A program made the position numbers and the translations under genes. From the NCBI GenBank assembly GCA_902799685.1, contig CADCBO010000017.1, positions 1 to 63,544 on the forward strand: DNA of 63,544 nucleotides. The letters are read 5' to 3'. The number at the start of each line of letters is the position of its first letter. Within the stretch, counting starts at the first letter, position 1. This document shows, in pieces, positions 53,351 through 63,543 of the stretch. Below the pieces are notes generated by a model. It did no database searches. It saw only the letters and a program-made list of their open reading frames with translations, and was not told the origin of the DNA. The stretch is from an uncultured Bacteroidales bacterium (GTDB lineage: Bacteria; Bacteroidota; Bacteroidia; Bacteroidales; Bacteroidaceae).

Positions 53351-54466
53351 ATGAAAAAGAGAGTCCTATTCATTGACCGCGACGGAACAATCATAGTTGA
53401 GCCGTCCGACGAACAGCTTGACAGCTTTGAAAAGCTTGAGTTCGTGCCTGGAGTATTCAAAAGCCTGTCATTCCTTAAGGAACACACAGACTTTGAGTTC
53501 GTAATGGCCAGCAACCAGGACGGTTTGGGCACCCCGTCATACCCTGAAAAGGACTTCTACCCCACTCACAACTTCATTCTCAATACATTGAAAGGTGAAG
53601 GAGTATCATTCGATGACATACTCATAGACCCGCATTTTCCGGAAGACAATGCCCCCACGCGTAAGCCTGGTACCGGCATGTTCGGCAAATATATGACCGA
53701 TGAGTACGACCTCAACACCAGCTACGTAATAGGTGACCGCGCTACAGACGTGGAGCTGGCCCGCAACCTTGGTTGCCGTGCCGTCCTGCTACAGGACAGC
53801 GCTGATTCCCTGCCCGCTGATTTGCAAGCCGTATGTGCCTTTGCCAGCCGTAACTGGTGGAAGGTTGCTGAATTCATCTTTGCAGGCGAGCGCCGTGCAT
53901 CAGCCCACCGCGCCACAAAAGAGACTGACATACTGGTTGAGCTCAACATAGACGGCTCAGGCAAATGCGACATCAGCACCGGCCTTGGATTCTTTGACCA
54001 CATGCTGGAGCAGATTGGCCGTCACGGAGGTATGGACCTGACCATCAAGGTAAAGGGTGACCTGAATGTCGATGAACACCACACAATTGAGGATACAGGT
54101 ATCGTGCTGGGAGAGTGCATACGCAAGGCTCTGGGCGACAAGCGCGGCATAGAACGCTACGGCTACGCCCTACCCATGGACGACTGCATGGCTCAGGTAG
54201 TCCTTGACTTTGGAGGCCGCAGCTGGCTTGTCTGGAACGCTGAGTTCCATAGGGAGAAGGTTGGTGACATGCCCACTGAGATGTTCCTGCATTTCTTCAA
54301 ATCACTCTCTGACGCCGCCGCCATGAACCTCAACATTCAGGCCCAGGGTGACAACGAGCATCACAAGATCGAGGCCATCTTCAAAGCCTTTGCCCGCGCC
54401 CTGAAAGCCGCCGTCCGCCGCGACATCCGGAACTACAGTCTTCCTTCTTCGAAGGGAGTCCTATAG
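53351..54466 (+). CDS. hisB: Bifunctional histidinol-phosphatase / imidazoleglycerol-phosphate dehydratase
   Basis: Two steps of histidine synthesis in one protein of 371 residues. N-terminal HAD phosphatase (about 1-165) has [13 protein letters not shown] (D9, D11) and RKPGTGMF; C-terminal dehydratase (about 175-371) has [17 protein letters not shown]-like [17 protein letters not shown], the metal-binding [10 protein letters not shown] and [20 protein letters not shown]. The fusion is the enterobacterial/Bacteroidetes form. It follows higA by 57 bp and ends the operon; a large hairpin terminator is at 54501. Confidence 0.96.
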   Translation: MKKRVLFIDRDGTIIVEPSDEQLDSFEKLEFVPGVFKSLSFLKEHTDFEFVMASNQDGLGTPSYPEKDFYPTHNFILNTLKGEGVSFDDILIDPHFPEDNAPTRKPGTGMFGKYMTDEYDLNTSYVIGDRATDVELARNLGCRAVLLQDSADSLPADLQAVCAFASRNWWKVAEFIFAGERRASAHRATKETDILVELNIDGSGKCDISTGLGFFDHMLEQIGRHGGMDLTIKVKGDLNVDEHHTIEDTGIVLGECIRKALGDKRGIERYGYALPMDDCMAQVVLDFGGRSWLVWNAEFHREKVGDMPTEMFLHFFKSLSDAAAMNLNIQAQGDNEHHKIEAIFKAFARALKAAVRRDIRNYSLPSSKGVL

Positions 54467-54498
54467 TCCCAATCCTCCTTTTATTTTGCTACGTAAAA

Positions 54499-54550
54499 GC
54501 GCGTTGCAGAAACGTTGCAATAAAATGCAACGGGTTTGCAACGCTTTTTT
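54499..54550 (+). terminator. Terminator of the his operon
   Basis: Nested hairpin: GCGTTGCA (54501-54508) with TGCAACGC (54537-54544), inside it CGTTGCA with TGCAACG, followed by TTTTTT. Confidence 0.9.
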
Positions 54551-54579
54551 CTTGGTGCGCAGGCGGCCGATGCTGATAT

Positions 54580-56055
54580 TTGCAGCAAAAACCAAACGAT
54601 ATGAAACGATTTGTATTGATTTTTGCCACGGTGGCATTGCTCATGAACTCAGAGGCATGGGCAGGTAAGAAAAAGGATGTGATAAGTAAGGAGCCGGGCT
54701 CCGTAACATTCCGTGTGGATCTGGATTTGCCCAAGCCGGAGAATCTGTACTGGGCATACCCTGGCCGCAGCAATATCAGCAGTATCCTTAGGGACAAAGG
54801 AATAAACAGTGATGATGAAAGGGTCATAGCATCCAGTTATGCCAATGATACCCTGTGCGGCTTTATGAACAACCCCTTCTTTAAGGGAATGATTGATGCC
54901 TTTTCCAATCATCGGCCGGTGGTTCTTACGCCCGATGTCATCTGGATACTGATAAGTCAGGGATTTGCACATTATATAAATGACAATCCTGAAGAAATGC
55001 GCCATCTTATAGTGGAGCATGAGGATAAGATGAGTCTTATTGTTGAGTCCAGCGTGGACATTCTCACACAGCCGGTTGATTGGGACAGTATAATAGGTGT
55101 GTTTGCGGATCAAATCCGGGCAAATACGCTGAACGGAATAGCAGATCTCATGGAGGCCGATTTCACTACCACGGGTGTCACTGAACGCACCGTATCAAGG
55201 GCTACTCTAATGGAGGGCGTCAAGGCTTATTTTGAATACATCATAATGTATGCGGCCTGCGGAATTCCGGACATAACCCTTAAAGGCACCCCTGATGATT
55301 GGCAGAAGGTCCTGGACAAGACGCTCCGCCTGAGGGAATACGGATTGGGATGGTGGGTTGATGATCTGGAGCCGATACTCAAGGAGTTCATCAATGCATC
55401 AAAGGGCCGTCCCGACCGTAAGTTCTGGATGAATATAGTCAAGAAATACCGTCCGGGCGATGTCCGTGGTGGAGGCTGCAGCATGGATACTCCCACCAAG
55501 TTTGACGGTTGGTTCCTTAAGTTCCTGCCTTTTGACAAGAATGGCCGTACGCCTGAGAAGGTGACTGCCGGCCATAACATGCTGCCTGAGATGGTGAGAA
55601 CTGAATTCAAGTATATCAAGGTGGATCCTTTTACCGGAGAACAAGTAACTACCGAGATGGAACTGTGGTCAGGCATAGCAGGCATGGAACAGAACCCTGA
55701 GACATACGCATTCACTCCCAAACTGGGCTGGTTCGTGCGTGTGGCCAAGACCGAGGAACAGCTGATAGAAGAGATTATGGATAAGTCAGAAAACGGTTAT
55801 GACGGCCTGTATATCAGGGTAAAGCAGGTGCCTGAGATATTCCGTAAGATACACCGTCTTGACAATCTGCATCTGGTATTCATGGGCAAGGTTGTTATAC
55901 CTGAATGGATGGATAAGATGAAAATAGGTTCATTCGCTATAGAGGGTGACATGACGGTTGATGAGGCCAAGGCCCTGCACGAGCGTTTTCCAAAATGCCA
56001 GATAAGGACTACTAAGAAGGGATGGTTGGACTTTGACAGAATGGAACAAAAATGA
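54580..56055 (+). CDS. Secreted DUF4419 protein
   Basis: A 491-residue protein with signal peptide (FVLIFATVALLMNSEAWAG). The middle (VVLTPDVIWILISQGFAHYINDNPEEMRHLIV; FADQIRANTL) matches DUF4419, a domain without known function found in fungi and Bacteroidales. The C-terminal third (TPKLGWFVRVAKTEEQ; LDNLHLVFMGKVVIPEW) is also conserved. 4-bp overlap with the next gene couples it to a FISUMP/Ig protein; both are exported. Confidence 0.8.
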   Translation: MQQKPNDMKRFVLIFATVALLMNSEAWAGKKKDVISKEPGSVTFRVDLDLPKPENLYWAYPGRSNISSILRDKGINSDDERVIASSYANDTLCGFMNNPFFKGMIDAFSNHRPVVLTPDVIWILISQGFAHYINDNPEEMRHLIVEHEDKMSLIVESSVDILTQPVDWDSIIGVFADQIRANTLNGIADLMEADFTTTGVTERTVSRATLMEGVKAYFEYIIMYAACGIPDITLKGTPDDWQKVLDKTLRLREYGLGWWVDDLEPILKEFINASKGRPDRKFWMNIVKKYRPGDVRGGGCSMDTPTKFDGWFLKFLPFDKNGRTPEKVTAGHNMLPEMVRTEFKYIKVDPFTGEQVTTEMELWSGIAGMEQNPETYAFTPKLGWFVRVAKTEEQLIEEIMDKSENGYDGLYIRVKQVPEIFRKIHRLDNLHLVFMGKVVIPEWMDKMKIGSFAIEGDMTVDEAKALHERFPKCQIRTTKKGWLDFDRMEQK

Positions 56056-58220
56056 AACGCACCTTATTATTATTGCTGTGCGGTATTGCAGTCAGTGCCG
56101 CCGCAAAGAATACACGTGACAGGCATGAAAGTGTTGACCTGGGCCTGTCGGTCCGATGGGCAACCACGAACGTAGGTGCACGCAAACCATATGATTACGG
56201 CACATACTATGCCTGGGCCGAGGTGGAGAGCAAGGAATTCTTCAGTTCAGGCAACTACAAATACGGAAACGGGAATTCATATACCAAATATGAGTCCAGG
56301 GAGTTTTGTCCCACGTATGATGGCCGGAAAGTTCTTGCGCCCGGCGATGATGCAGCAGCCGTAAATTGGGGTAACGGCTGGCGTATGCCCACCAAAAAGG
56401 AGATGGAGGAGCTGATAGCGTACTGCACCTGGGAGTGGACCACCGTCAACGGCGTATATGGCGCCAAGGTTTACTCAAAGGCCGATGGAATTGAGGACCA
56501 GTACATATTTCTGCCTGCATCGGGAAGCATGGATGGCAATGAGCCGCTTGAAAGGGGCAATAATGTTCAGTTCTGGACTTCAAGCCTGAATGGGGCAAGC
56601 GCCTACAACTGCGAGATGTTCAAGGTTGATGATACCAAGGATATTCCGCTCAACATGTTTTCAAACAGATGTCTGGGTATGACTATACGTCCTGTCCGCA
56701 GCCTTGAGGAGAACGACCTGAAATCCATCAGCCTTGGCGGTGATATTGATATGGCTGTAGGCGGAATGAAAATCATGAAGGTCATTACCGCTCCGCAGCA
56801 TCCCGTGGGAGGTGGATTATTTAGCTGGGAGACATCGGACCCTGCGGTTGCAACGGTTTCAGAAACCGGTGTGGTTACTGCAATGTGTGCCGGTTCCTGC
56901 TGCGTGACGGCGCGTTTGGGCCAGTTGGAAGCAGTATGCAGGATAAACGTGACATTTGTAGAGCCTGAAGCCGTGGATCTGGGACTGAGCGTGCTGTGGT
57001 CATCGGTCAATGTGGGCGCTTTAACCCCGTATGAGCTGGGAGGTTTGTTCCATAAGGGGGAGACGGCACCGTTTGAGTGGCTGCTGGAGAAGGGGTGGAG
57101 GCTTCCCACATATACTGAATATGAGGAACTGCAGCATGAGACCCGTTCCAACTGGAGATATAATGTAAAAATGGCTGACAGCCTGGGAATGGAGTGTTTA
57201 TTCGGCTGGAGATTCAGCGAGATGCAAGGATATGAGGACCGGAATATTGTGACTTTTATGGATCTTGAGGATCTTACGGATGTGTTTGGAGAAGACTTTG
57301 AATATTCATATTATTTCCGGATGACCGCCGATGGATCAGAGCCGGGTGATTTTGAATACGACATGAAGCGTAGTCCGTTGTTGCCGGTAAGACTGGTGCG
57401 CGATTACCGCCCAGGCGATATGACCGTAGAGCCTTCCATTATGATCTTTGATGAAAATGTTTGCCTGGAGCCGGGTGAGGCCCGTGTTGAATACGCATTG
57501 GCTCAGCCGGGTATGGTGGCTGACAACACTATGATAGAATGGGTATCGTCCGATGCCCGTGTGGCAACTGTGACGGATGGCGTGATTACAGCTGTATCGG
57601 CCGGAAAGTGCAGCATTACGGCATCATACGGGGGTGCAAGTGCATCCTGCAATGTTACGGTTGTCAAGCCGGGATCGGGCCAATCGGACTATCAGTATGT
57701 TGATCTGGGACTGAGCGTAAAGTGGGCAACCGTCAATGTGGGATCTACAGCGGAGAATGTTTACGGTGACACGCATCAGTGGGGTAAGCCTGTAATTGAT
57801 ATTCACGAATATGTAAACCGCCAAAGATACGATATTGATGCTGATACGGCCGATGTGGCATCATTCAATTGGGGTGGTGATTGGCGTCTCCCTTCAAGGC
57901 AGGAGATGCAGGAGCTTATTGACAGTTGTGATTGGGCGATGGATGAATCCGGCGGCATAAAAGGCTGGAGAGTCACCAGTCGCAAAGAGGGTTTCACTGA
58001 CCGGAGCATTTTCCTGCCTTACAGAAACAGCTACGCCAATTATATGTGCGGTGACATTGCAATGGATTGGAGCAAGGAATACACAAGGTGTGCGTCACTG
58101 TACATTACTGAGAGTGCTACGAGTGTCAGTGATGGCAGTGGCAAAAGAAAGAAAGTGCACTACCTGATTCAAGAACCCAACCGCACAAACTCCTACTACG
58201 TCCGCCCGGTGCATCCATAA
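56052..58220 (+). CDS. FISUMP-type protein with Big_2 Ig-like domains
   Basis: A 722-residue secreted protein with signal peptide (TLLLLLCGIAVSAAA). Three modules of the Fibrobacter succinogenes major-paralogue kind (VDLGLSVRWATTNVGA..YYAWAE; VDLGLSVLWSSVNVGA; VDLGLSVKWATVNVGS) are separated by two Big_2-type Ig-like domains (SWETSDPAVATVSETGVVTA; WVSSDARVATVTDGVITA). Module starts are near 26, 315 and 560. Such proteins are surface-associated and probably bind something outside the cell. It is coupled to the DUF4419 gene. Confidence 0.85.
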   Translation: MKRTLLLLLCGIAVSAAAKNTRDRHESVDLGLSVRWATTNVGARKPYDYGTYYAWAEVESKEFFSSGNYKYGNGNSYTKYESREFCPTYDGRKVLAPGDDAAAVNWGNGWRMPTKKEMEELIAYCTWEWTTVNGVYGAKVYSKADGIEDQYIFLPASGSMDGNEPLERGNNVQFWTSSLNGASAYNCEMFKVDDTKDIPLNMFSNRCLGMTIRPVRSLEENDLKSISLGGDIDMAVGGMKIMKVITAPQHPVGGGLFSWETSDPAVATVSETGVVTAMCAGSCCVTARLGQLEAVCRINVTFVEPEAVDLGLSVLWSSVNVGALTPYELGGLFHKGETAPFEWLLEKGWRLPTYTEYEELQHETRSNWRYNVKMADSLGMECLFGWRFSEMQGYEDRNIVTFMDLEDLTDVFGEDFEYSYYFRMTADGSEPGDFEYDMKRSPLLPVRLVRDYRPGDMTVEPSIMIFDENVCLEPGEARVEYALAQPGMVADNTMIEWVSSDARVATVTDGVITAVSAGKCSITASYGGASASCNVTVVKPGSGQSDYQYVDLGLSVKWATVNVGSTAENVYGDTHQWGKPVIDIHEYVNRQRYDIDADTADVASFNWGGDWRLPSRQEMQELIDSCDWAMDESGGIKGWRVTSRKEGFTDRSIFLPYRNSYANYMCGDIAMDWSKEYTRCASLYITESATSVSDGSGKRKKVHYLIQEPNRTNSYYVRPVHP

Positions 58221-58240
58221 AAAAAGTTGTACTTTTTTCT

Positions 58241-58248
58241 TACTTTTG
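58241..58248 (+). promoter_or_regulatory. Putative -7 box for fbp
   Basis: TACTTTTG matches TAnnTTTG; the nearest TTG is only 11 bp upstream, so the -33 is unclear. Confidence 0.45.
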
Positions 58249-58264
58249 CATAAAAATCAGGACT

Positions 58265-60226
58265 ATGGAGCGAAGCATAGAATATCTGCAGTTGCTGGCC
58301 AAGAGTTTTCCCTCTATCGCGGCGGCATCGACTGAGATCATAAACCTTGAGGCAATACTTAACCTGCCCAAGGGAACCGAACATTTTGTGACCGATATTC
58401 ACGGTGAGTATGATGCGTTTGATTACGTATTGCGCTCCGCATCGGGCGTGATACAGCAGAAGATAGAGGCGGTGTTCGGCGATGACCTAAGCGTGGAGGA
58501 TAAGCGCAGCCTGAGCGCTCTTATCAGTTACCCGGAGGCAAAACTGCGTGTTATCAAGGCCGAGAGCAGCAACCTTGACGAGTGGTACAAAGTCACTCTG
58601 ATGCAGATGATTGCGGTACTCACCCGCGTATCGTCACGCTATACCCGTTCCAAGGTGCGCAAGGCCCTGCCCAAAGACTACGCATACATTATTGAGGAGC
58701 TGATGCATGAGACCCGCGGCACTTTCCTCTCCAAGCATAATTACGTACAAGCCATTGTAGATACCATCATATCAACCGGCCGTGCAAGCCATTTCATAAT
58801 TGCCATTGCCGATGTCACACGTAATCTTGTCATAGACCAGCTGCATATAATAGGTGATATATATGACCGCGGCCCGGGCGCGCACCGCATAATGGATATG
58901 CTCTGCAATTACCGCGACTTTGACATTCAGTGGGGCAATCATGATGTTGTCTGGATGGGAGCTGCCACCGGCAGTGAGGCCTGTGTGGCCAACGTAATCC
59001 GCAACAGCATAAAATACGCCGATATGAGCACTCTTGAAGACGGCTACGGCATAAACCTGCTGCCGCTTGCAACTTTTGCAATGGAAACGTATGCCGATGA
59101 TGACTGCGCACTGTTCCGTCCTGTCAAATCAGACCAGACACCGGCCGAGGACATTCCGCAGATACGCCTTCTGTCACAGATGCACAAGGCAATAGCCATA
59201 ATCCAATTCAAGATTGAGGCTGCGGTCATAGCGCGTCATCCGGAATTCAGGATGGAGCACCGCAACCTGCTTGACAAGATTGATTTCAAGAAAGGCACAG
59301 TTATATGTAACGGTAAGGAGTACAAGCTGCTTGATACCAACCTCCCTACTGTTGACCCATCCCATCCGTTCAGGCTTACACCTGCCGAACAGAACGTAAT
59401 ATCACGCCTGGTACACAGTTTCACAAACAGCAAAGCGTTGGCACGCCACATGGAGTGCCTCTTTGCACACGGCTCACTGTACCTGGTTCACAACAACAAC
59501 CTGCTCTACCACGGCAGCGTACCGCTTAATGATGACGGCACGTTTGCATCATTGGAGATTCAAGGTGTGGAGTACAAAGGCCGTGAACTATTTGATACAA
59601 TTGAGAAGCTGGTGCGTACCGCATATTTCTCCACAAGTGATGATGAACTGAAAGATTACGGCAAAGACCTGTTCTGGTACCTGTGGTGCGGCCCGGTATC
59701 ACCTCCTTTCGACAAGAAGAGCATGGCCACTTTTGAGCGTTATTTCATAGCTGACCCAACTACCCACGTTGAGGAGAAGGGCAACTATTACCGCCTTAAA
59801 AACCGTCGTGACATCTGCGAGATGATACTGCAGGAGTTCGGTATCACCGATATGGAGCACGCCCACATCATAAACGGACATATTCCCGTAAAGGCTGCAA
59901 GTGGAGAGAGCCCCATCAAGGCTGAAGGCCGCCTGCTGGTTATTGACGGCGGATTCTCAAAGGTCTATCACCAGCAGACAGGCATAGCCGGCTACACACT
60001 GATCTACAACTCTCACGGAATGCGCCTGGTGCAGCACCGTCCGTTCGAGTCTATTCACCAATCAGTTGCCCAGGGCATGGATGTCATCGCCGCGACCCAG
60101 GTTGTGGAATATACCGATAAGCAGATTCTGGTACGCGATACGGACAAGGGCAAGCGCCTTATGGCCCGCGTAGAAGACCTCAAAGCCTTGCTTCAGGCCT
60201 ATCGTACCGGCCTTATCCGCAACTGA
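58265..60226 (+). CDS. fbp: Fructose-1,6-bisphosphatase, class III
   Basis: Gluconeogenic enzyme, 653 residues, the normal length for the class III (metallophosphatase-type) enzyme. Metal motifs: FVTDIHGEYDAF, IIGDIYDRGPGAHRIMD, WGNHDVVWMGA and IINGHIPVK. A TACTTTTG -7 box at 58241-58248 lies 16 bp before the ATG. It converges on pepD with a shared terminator. Confidence 0.96.
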   Translation: MERSIEYLQLLAKSFPSIAAASTEIINLEAILNLPKGTEHFVTDIHGEYDAFDYVLRSASGVIQQKIEAVFGDDLSVEDKRSLSALISYPEAKLRVIKAESSNLDEWYKVTLMQMIAVLTRVSSRYTRSKVRKALPKDYAYIIEELMHETRGTFLSKHNYVQAIVDTIISTGRASHFIIAIADVTRNLVIDQLHIIGDIYDRGPGAHRIMDMLCNYRDFDIQWGNHDVVWMGAATGSEACVANVIRNSIKYADMSTLEDGYGINLLPLATFAMETYADDDCALFRPVKSDQTPAEDIPQIRLLSQMHKAIAIIQFKIEAAVIARHPEFRMEHRNLLDKIDFKKGTVICNGKEYKLLDTNLPTVDPSHPFRLTPAEQNVISRLVHSFTNSKALARHMECLFAHGSLYLVHNNNLLYHGSVPLNDDGTFASLEIQGVEYKGRELFDTIEKLVRTAYFSTSDDELKDYGKDLFWYLWCGPVSPPFDKKSMATFERYFIADPTTHVEEKGNYYRLKNRRDICEMILQEFGITDMEHAHIINGHIPVKAASGESPIKAEGRLLVIDGGFSKVYHQQTGIAGYTLIYNSHGMRLVQHRPFESIHQSVAQGMDVIAATQVVEYTDKQILVRDTDKGKRLMARVEDLKALLQAYRTGLIRN

Positions 60227-60231
60227 CAGAC

Positions 60232-60272
60232 AATAAACCCCGGAAGCCTTTAGAAAACTTCCGGGGTTTATT
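60232..60272. terminator. Bidirectional terminator between fbp and pepD
   Basis: AATAAACCCCGGAAG and CTTCCGGGGTTTATT form a perfect 15-bp stem with an 11-nt loop between the convergent genes. Confidence 0.92.
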
Positions 60273-60299
60273 TCACTTATAGGTTATCCTGTTTTATGC

Positions 60300-61781
60300 T
60301 CATTTGGCAGGAATCGCTGCAAGAACAGCCTTAAGGTAATCCCAGACTTTCTGAACCGACGGGATGTAGCAGCGCTCATCGGGTGAATGGGGGCTCATGA
60401 GTGTGGGGCCGAATGATACCATATCCCAGTGGGGATATGCTCCGCTCAGGATACCGCACTCCAGGCCGGCATGAATAGCCATAACCTTGGGCTCGGTGCC
60501 GAACATCTTCTTGTACTCTGTCTTCATTACGTGCAGAATGGGAGATGCGGCGTTTGGTGCCCAGCCCGAATAACCTCCAGCAAGTTCAACCTTGCAACCG
60601 GCAAGATCACCAAGGCTTTGCATACGCAGTGCCAACAGTTCCTTGGCGGTATCAACTGAGCTGCGCAGCAGGTTCACGATAAAGAACTCACCCTTGTAAA
60701 TCTTGACCATGGCCATGTTGTTCGATGTCTCCACCAGGCCCGGCATCTGGTCGCTCATGCGCTCCACGCCATCGGGGCATGCCAGGATGGTCTCAATGAA
60801 ACGCAGGGCTGTACCCTCCTCCACATAGAGGCACTCATCGGGATCACAGGTCTCACCCGGAGCGCACTTATATGGCTCAAATACGTAGTTGCAGCCCGGA
60901 TCAGTGGCGGCATACTCTGCCTTAACCTCGGCAAACACATCGGCCACAACCTTCTTGGCAATTTCCAGCTTGGCGGGATCAACATAAACGGTTGCAAAGC
61001 ACTCACGCGGTATAGCGTTGCGCAGGGTGCCACCCTCCATGTCTATCAGCTTGACATCGGCCTTGGTGAGCAGGGCGTACATAACGCGTGCGCCCACCTT
61101 GTTGGCGTTGGCACGACACAGGATGATATCCATACCTGAGTGACCACCCTGGAAGCCCTTTACAGCAAGGCTGTAGCAGAGCCAGCCCTTGGGCTCCGGC
61201 TTACGGTCATACTTGCCCAGAATTGATACATCCAGGCCACCTGCACAACCGATATAGAGCTCACCCTCGGTCTCTGAGTCAAGATTGAGCAGGATATCGC
61301 CCTTGAGAACACCCGGCTTAAGGAGATTTGCACCGGTCATACCAGTCTCCTCATCGTATGTAACCAGCAGCTCCAGCGGACCGTGCTTGATATCCTTTGA
61401 TTCCAGCACTGACAGAGCCAGAGCTACGCCCAGACCGTTATCGGCACCAAGAGTGGTACCTTTAGCCTTGAGCCACTCACCATCAACCCAGGTCTCAATG
61501 GGATCCTTTTCAAAGTCATGCTTCACATCGGCGTTCTTCTGCGGAACCATATCCATGTGTCCCTGCATGATAACGCCCTTAAGGTTCTCCATACCCGGAG
61601 TGGCGGGCTTACGCATGATCACATTGCCGGTCTCGTCGGCAAAAGCCTCTATGTTACGCTGTTTTGCCCAGTCCAGAAGCCATGCACGGATCTTCTCCTC
61701 ATGCTTGGACGGACGCGGCTGACGGGTAATCCCGTAAAAGTTATCCCATACGATTTTGGGCTGTAAGTCTTTGATAGTCAT
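60300..61781 (-). CDS. pepD: Xaa-His dipeptidase (aminoacyl-histidine dipeptidase)
   Basis: M20-family metallopeptidase, 493 residues. Metal ligands: H75 and D77 (GHMDMVPQ), D114 (GADNGLGVA), catalytic/metal EE at 144-145 (DEETGMTGAN) and late His (FGPTLMSPHSPDE). It hydrolyses dipeptides such as carnosine-type X-His. Its 3' end has a shared terminator with fbp; the CBM6 gene ends upstream only 8 bp away, on the same strand. Confidence 0.94.
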   Translation of the reverse strand: MTIKDLQPKIVWDNFYGITRQPRPSKHEEKIRAWLLDWAKQRNIEAFADETGNVIMRKPATPGMENLKGVIMQGHMDMVPQKNADVKHDFEKDPIETWVDGEWLKAKGTTLGADNGLGVALALSVLESKDIKHGPLELLVTYDEETGMTGANLLKPGVLKGDILLNLDSETEGELYIGCAGGLDVSILGKYDRKPEPKGWLCYSLAVKGFQGGHSGMDIILCRANANKVGARVMYALLTKADVKLIDMEGGTLRNAIPRECFATVYVDPAKLEIAKKVVADVFAEVKAEYAATDPGCNYVFEPYKCAPGETCDPDECLYVEEGTALRFIETILACPDGVERMSDQMPGLVETSNNMAMVKIYKGEFFIVNLLRSSVDTAKELLALRMQSLGDLAGCKVELAGGYSGWAPNAASPILHVMKTEYKKMFGTEPKVMAIHAGLECGILSGAYPHWDMVSFGPTLMSPHSPDERCYIPSVQKVWDYLKAVLAAIPAK

Positions 61782-61788
61782 ATTCTCT

Positions 61789-63543
61789 TTACTTTAATTG
61801 GTTATTCAGTATCTTCTTGCCGTTTATTATGACGATGCCTTTATAGTCATCGCCTACTATGGAACCGCCCAGATTGTAGCGGGTACCATTGGCGTTCCTG
61901 TCATCGGGAGTGATGTAACTTACCGCATTCGGGTCAAGGGTAAGTTCAATCCTGTCTATATTGCAGTACGCACCGTCTATGGTAACGCGAAGTATCTGGA
62001 GCCCTGCATCAAGATAACCCAGGTCACCTGTTACAGACTGATAGTTGCTCCAGCTGTTATCGCCTGTCTGCGGAATATTGACCTTGCAGATATTGTTTAC
62101 GCCGTTGTTCACTATGCCAATCTGGAATCCGCTGTTCGATACGCCCGAACTTGCTACCACAGAATACTTGTAATTACCTGCAGAAAGTACATTGACGGTA
62201 TATTCAAGCCACTCGCCATCGGCGGTATTGCCTATCACTATTCCGCCGTTACGGGCCTTAAGGTCAACGCCACCGTTGTCTGTACGGTAATCGGCATCGC
62301 CCTCGTCGTCGGAGTCCGAATCGTGGAAAGCCACTCCTTCGCCGCCCCTGTCAAAATCCTCTATCTGGATGGTTCCCGGAATCACAATCGCACTGCCGCT
62401 GAACGGCTCACTCACCTTAAGGCTGTAAGTTACTATGTCGGATTGACCGCCGACAACGTCGGTGGCAACGGCCTGAAAGGAATAGTTTCCTCTCCTGGAA
62501 GGTTTGAACACATACTCATAAGGCGCCTGAGTGAAAGTCTTGAGCAATGTGGCTCCCTGATACAGCTTTACGTTGGCAATTGAAACCACATCGTCATTTA
62601 CATCCACTCTTATTGTGGTGTTTCCGTTCACAATGACAGGATCGGAACTAATGCTCAACTTTATATTCTCATTGTAATCTATCCTGTCCAGCACTATCTT
62701 GTCTATGTTGCAGTTGCTGCCGGTTATGCTCAGACGTATTATGTTCCTGCCCTCATTGAGAGCTGCCTTGAAACGGCCGGTGATAGTGGTATATGTACTC
62801 CAGTCGCTGCTTCCCGTCTGAGGCACCGATATGGTTCCTGTCAGATCCGTAAGGTTATCATTATCATTCAGTGAAATACTGAATGATGAACCTGTGGTGC
62901 CCGATGATGCGTATGCCGTGTAAGTATAAACGCCGGCCTCCTTAACATTCACCGTATATTCAAGCCATTCGCCGTTTGAGGTATAGCCAATGGCGTGACC
63001 GCCATTGCCTGTCACAATATCTACTCCTGTACCGTCAGAACGGTAACTGTTGCCATCACCGTCGGCGTTGGCATCAGAATCATGATATGCTATGCCCTCG
63101 GGGCCTTCGTCAAAATCTTCGGCCTGTATGGTACCCGGCAGCTCTATCGTCTTATGGGGCATACGCGGATTATAGGCTGTAAAACCGGACAGACGTTCGT
63201 ATGTGGTACCGTCATCGGCATAAACCACAGCCCTCAGGTTGTACTTGCCGGTTGTTACAGGTACGTATTCCGTCACATAGGGTGATTCGGTCAATGTGGC
63301 TATCAGGTCATCGTTGACATACAGCTCAATATAGTCTATTGACTTGGTCCTCATGCTTGCCCTTACTGTGATAGGCACCAATTCACCCTTGGTTACGGTT
63401 ATGGATGCCGGCTTGACATAGACCGATGCCTCCTTCTTCATTCCGGGGAACGGACTTTTGGCTGTCCTGGCAGCCTCCGATTTCATGTAGGTGCGCAACC
63501 ACTCCATTGCGGGGCGGTCCCTGCCGTCACGGATGATGCCTGA
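61789..63543 (-). CDS. CBM6-containing secreted glycan-binding/hydrolase protein, 5' partial
   Basis: Paralog of the left-edge gene, again truncated at the contig end with the frame open. From the in-frame ATG at 63507: Ig-like segment (about 28-112), CBM6 module (IQAEDFDEG, EWLEYTVNV, NCNIDKIVL), second Ig-like segment (about 290-370), second CBM6 (IQIEDFDRGG, EWLEYTVNV, YCNIDRIEL) and a C-terminal tail with YITPDDRNANGTRYNLGG and INGKKI. The first 33 residues match the left copy exactly at DNA level, then diverge. The catalytic domain, if any, is outside the window. Confidence 0.85.
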   Translation of the reverse strand, partial: SGIIRDGRDRPAMEWLRTYMKSEAARTAKSPFPGMKKEASVYVKPASITVTKGELVPITVRASMRTKSIDYIELYVNDDLIATLTESPYVTEYVPVTTGKYNLRAVVYADDGTTYERLSGFTAYNPRMPHKTIELPGTIQAEDFDEGPEGIAYHDSDANADGDGNSYRSDGTGVDIVTGNGGHAIGYTSNGEWLEYTVNVKEAGVYTYTAYASSGTTGSSFSISLNDNDNLTDLTGTISVPQTGSSDWSTYTTITGRFKAALNEGRNIIRLSITGSNCNIDKIVLDRIDYNENIKLSISSDPVIVNGNTTIRVDVNDDVVSIANVKLYQGATLLKTFTQAPYEYVFKPSRRGNYSFQAVATDVVGGQSDIVTYSLKVSEPFSGSAIVIPGTIQIEDFDRGGEGVAFHDSDSDDEGDADYRTDNGGVDLKARNGGIVIGNTADGEWLEYTVNVLSAGNYKYSVVASSGVSNSGFQIGIVNNGVNNICKVNIPQTGDNSWSNYQSVTGDLGYLDAGLQILRVTIDGAYCNIDRIELTLDPNAVSYITPDDRNANGTRYNLGGSIVGDDYKGIVIINGKKILNNQLK

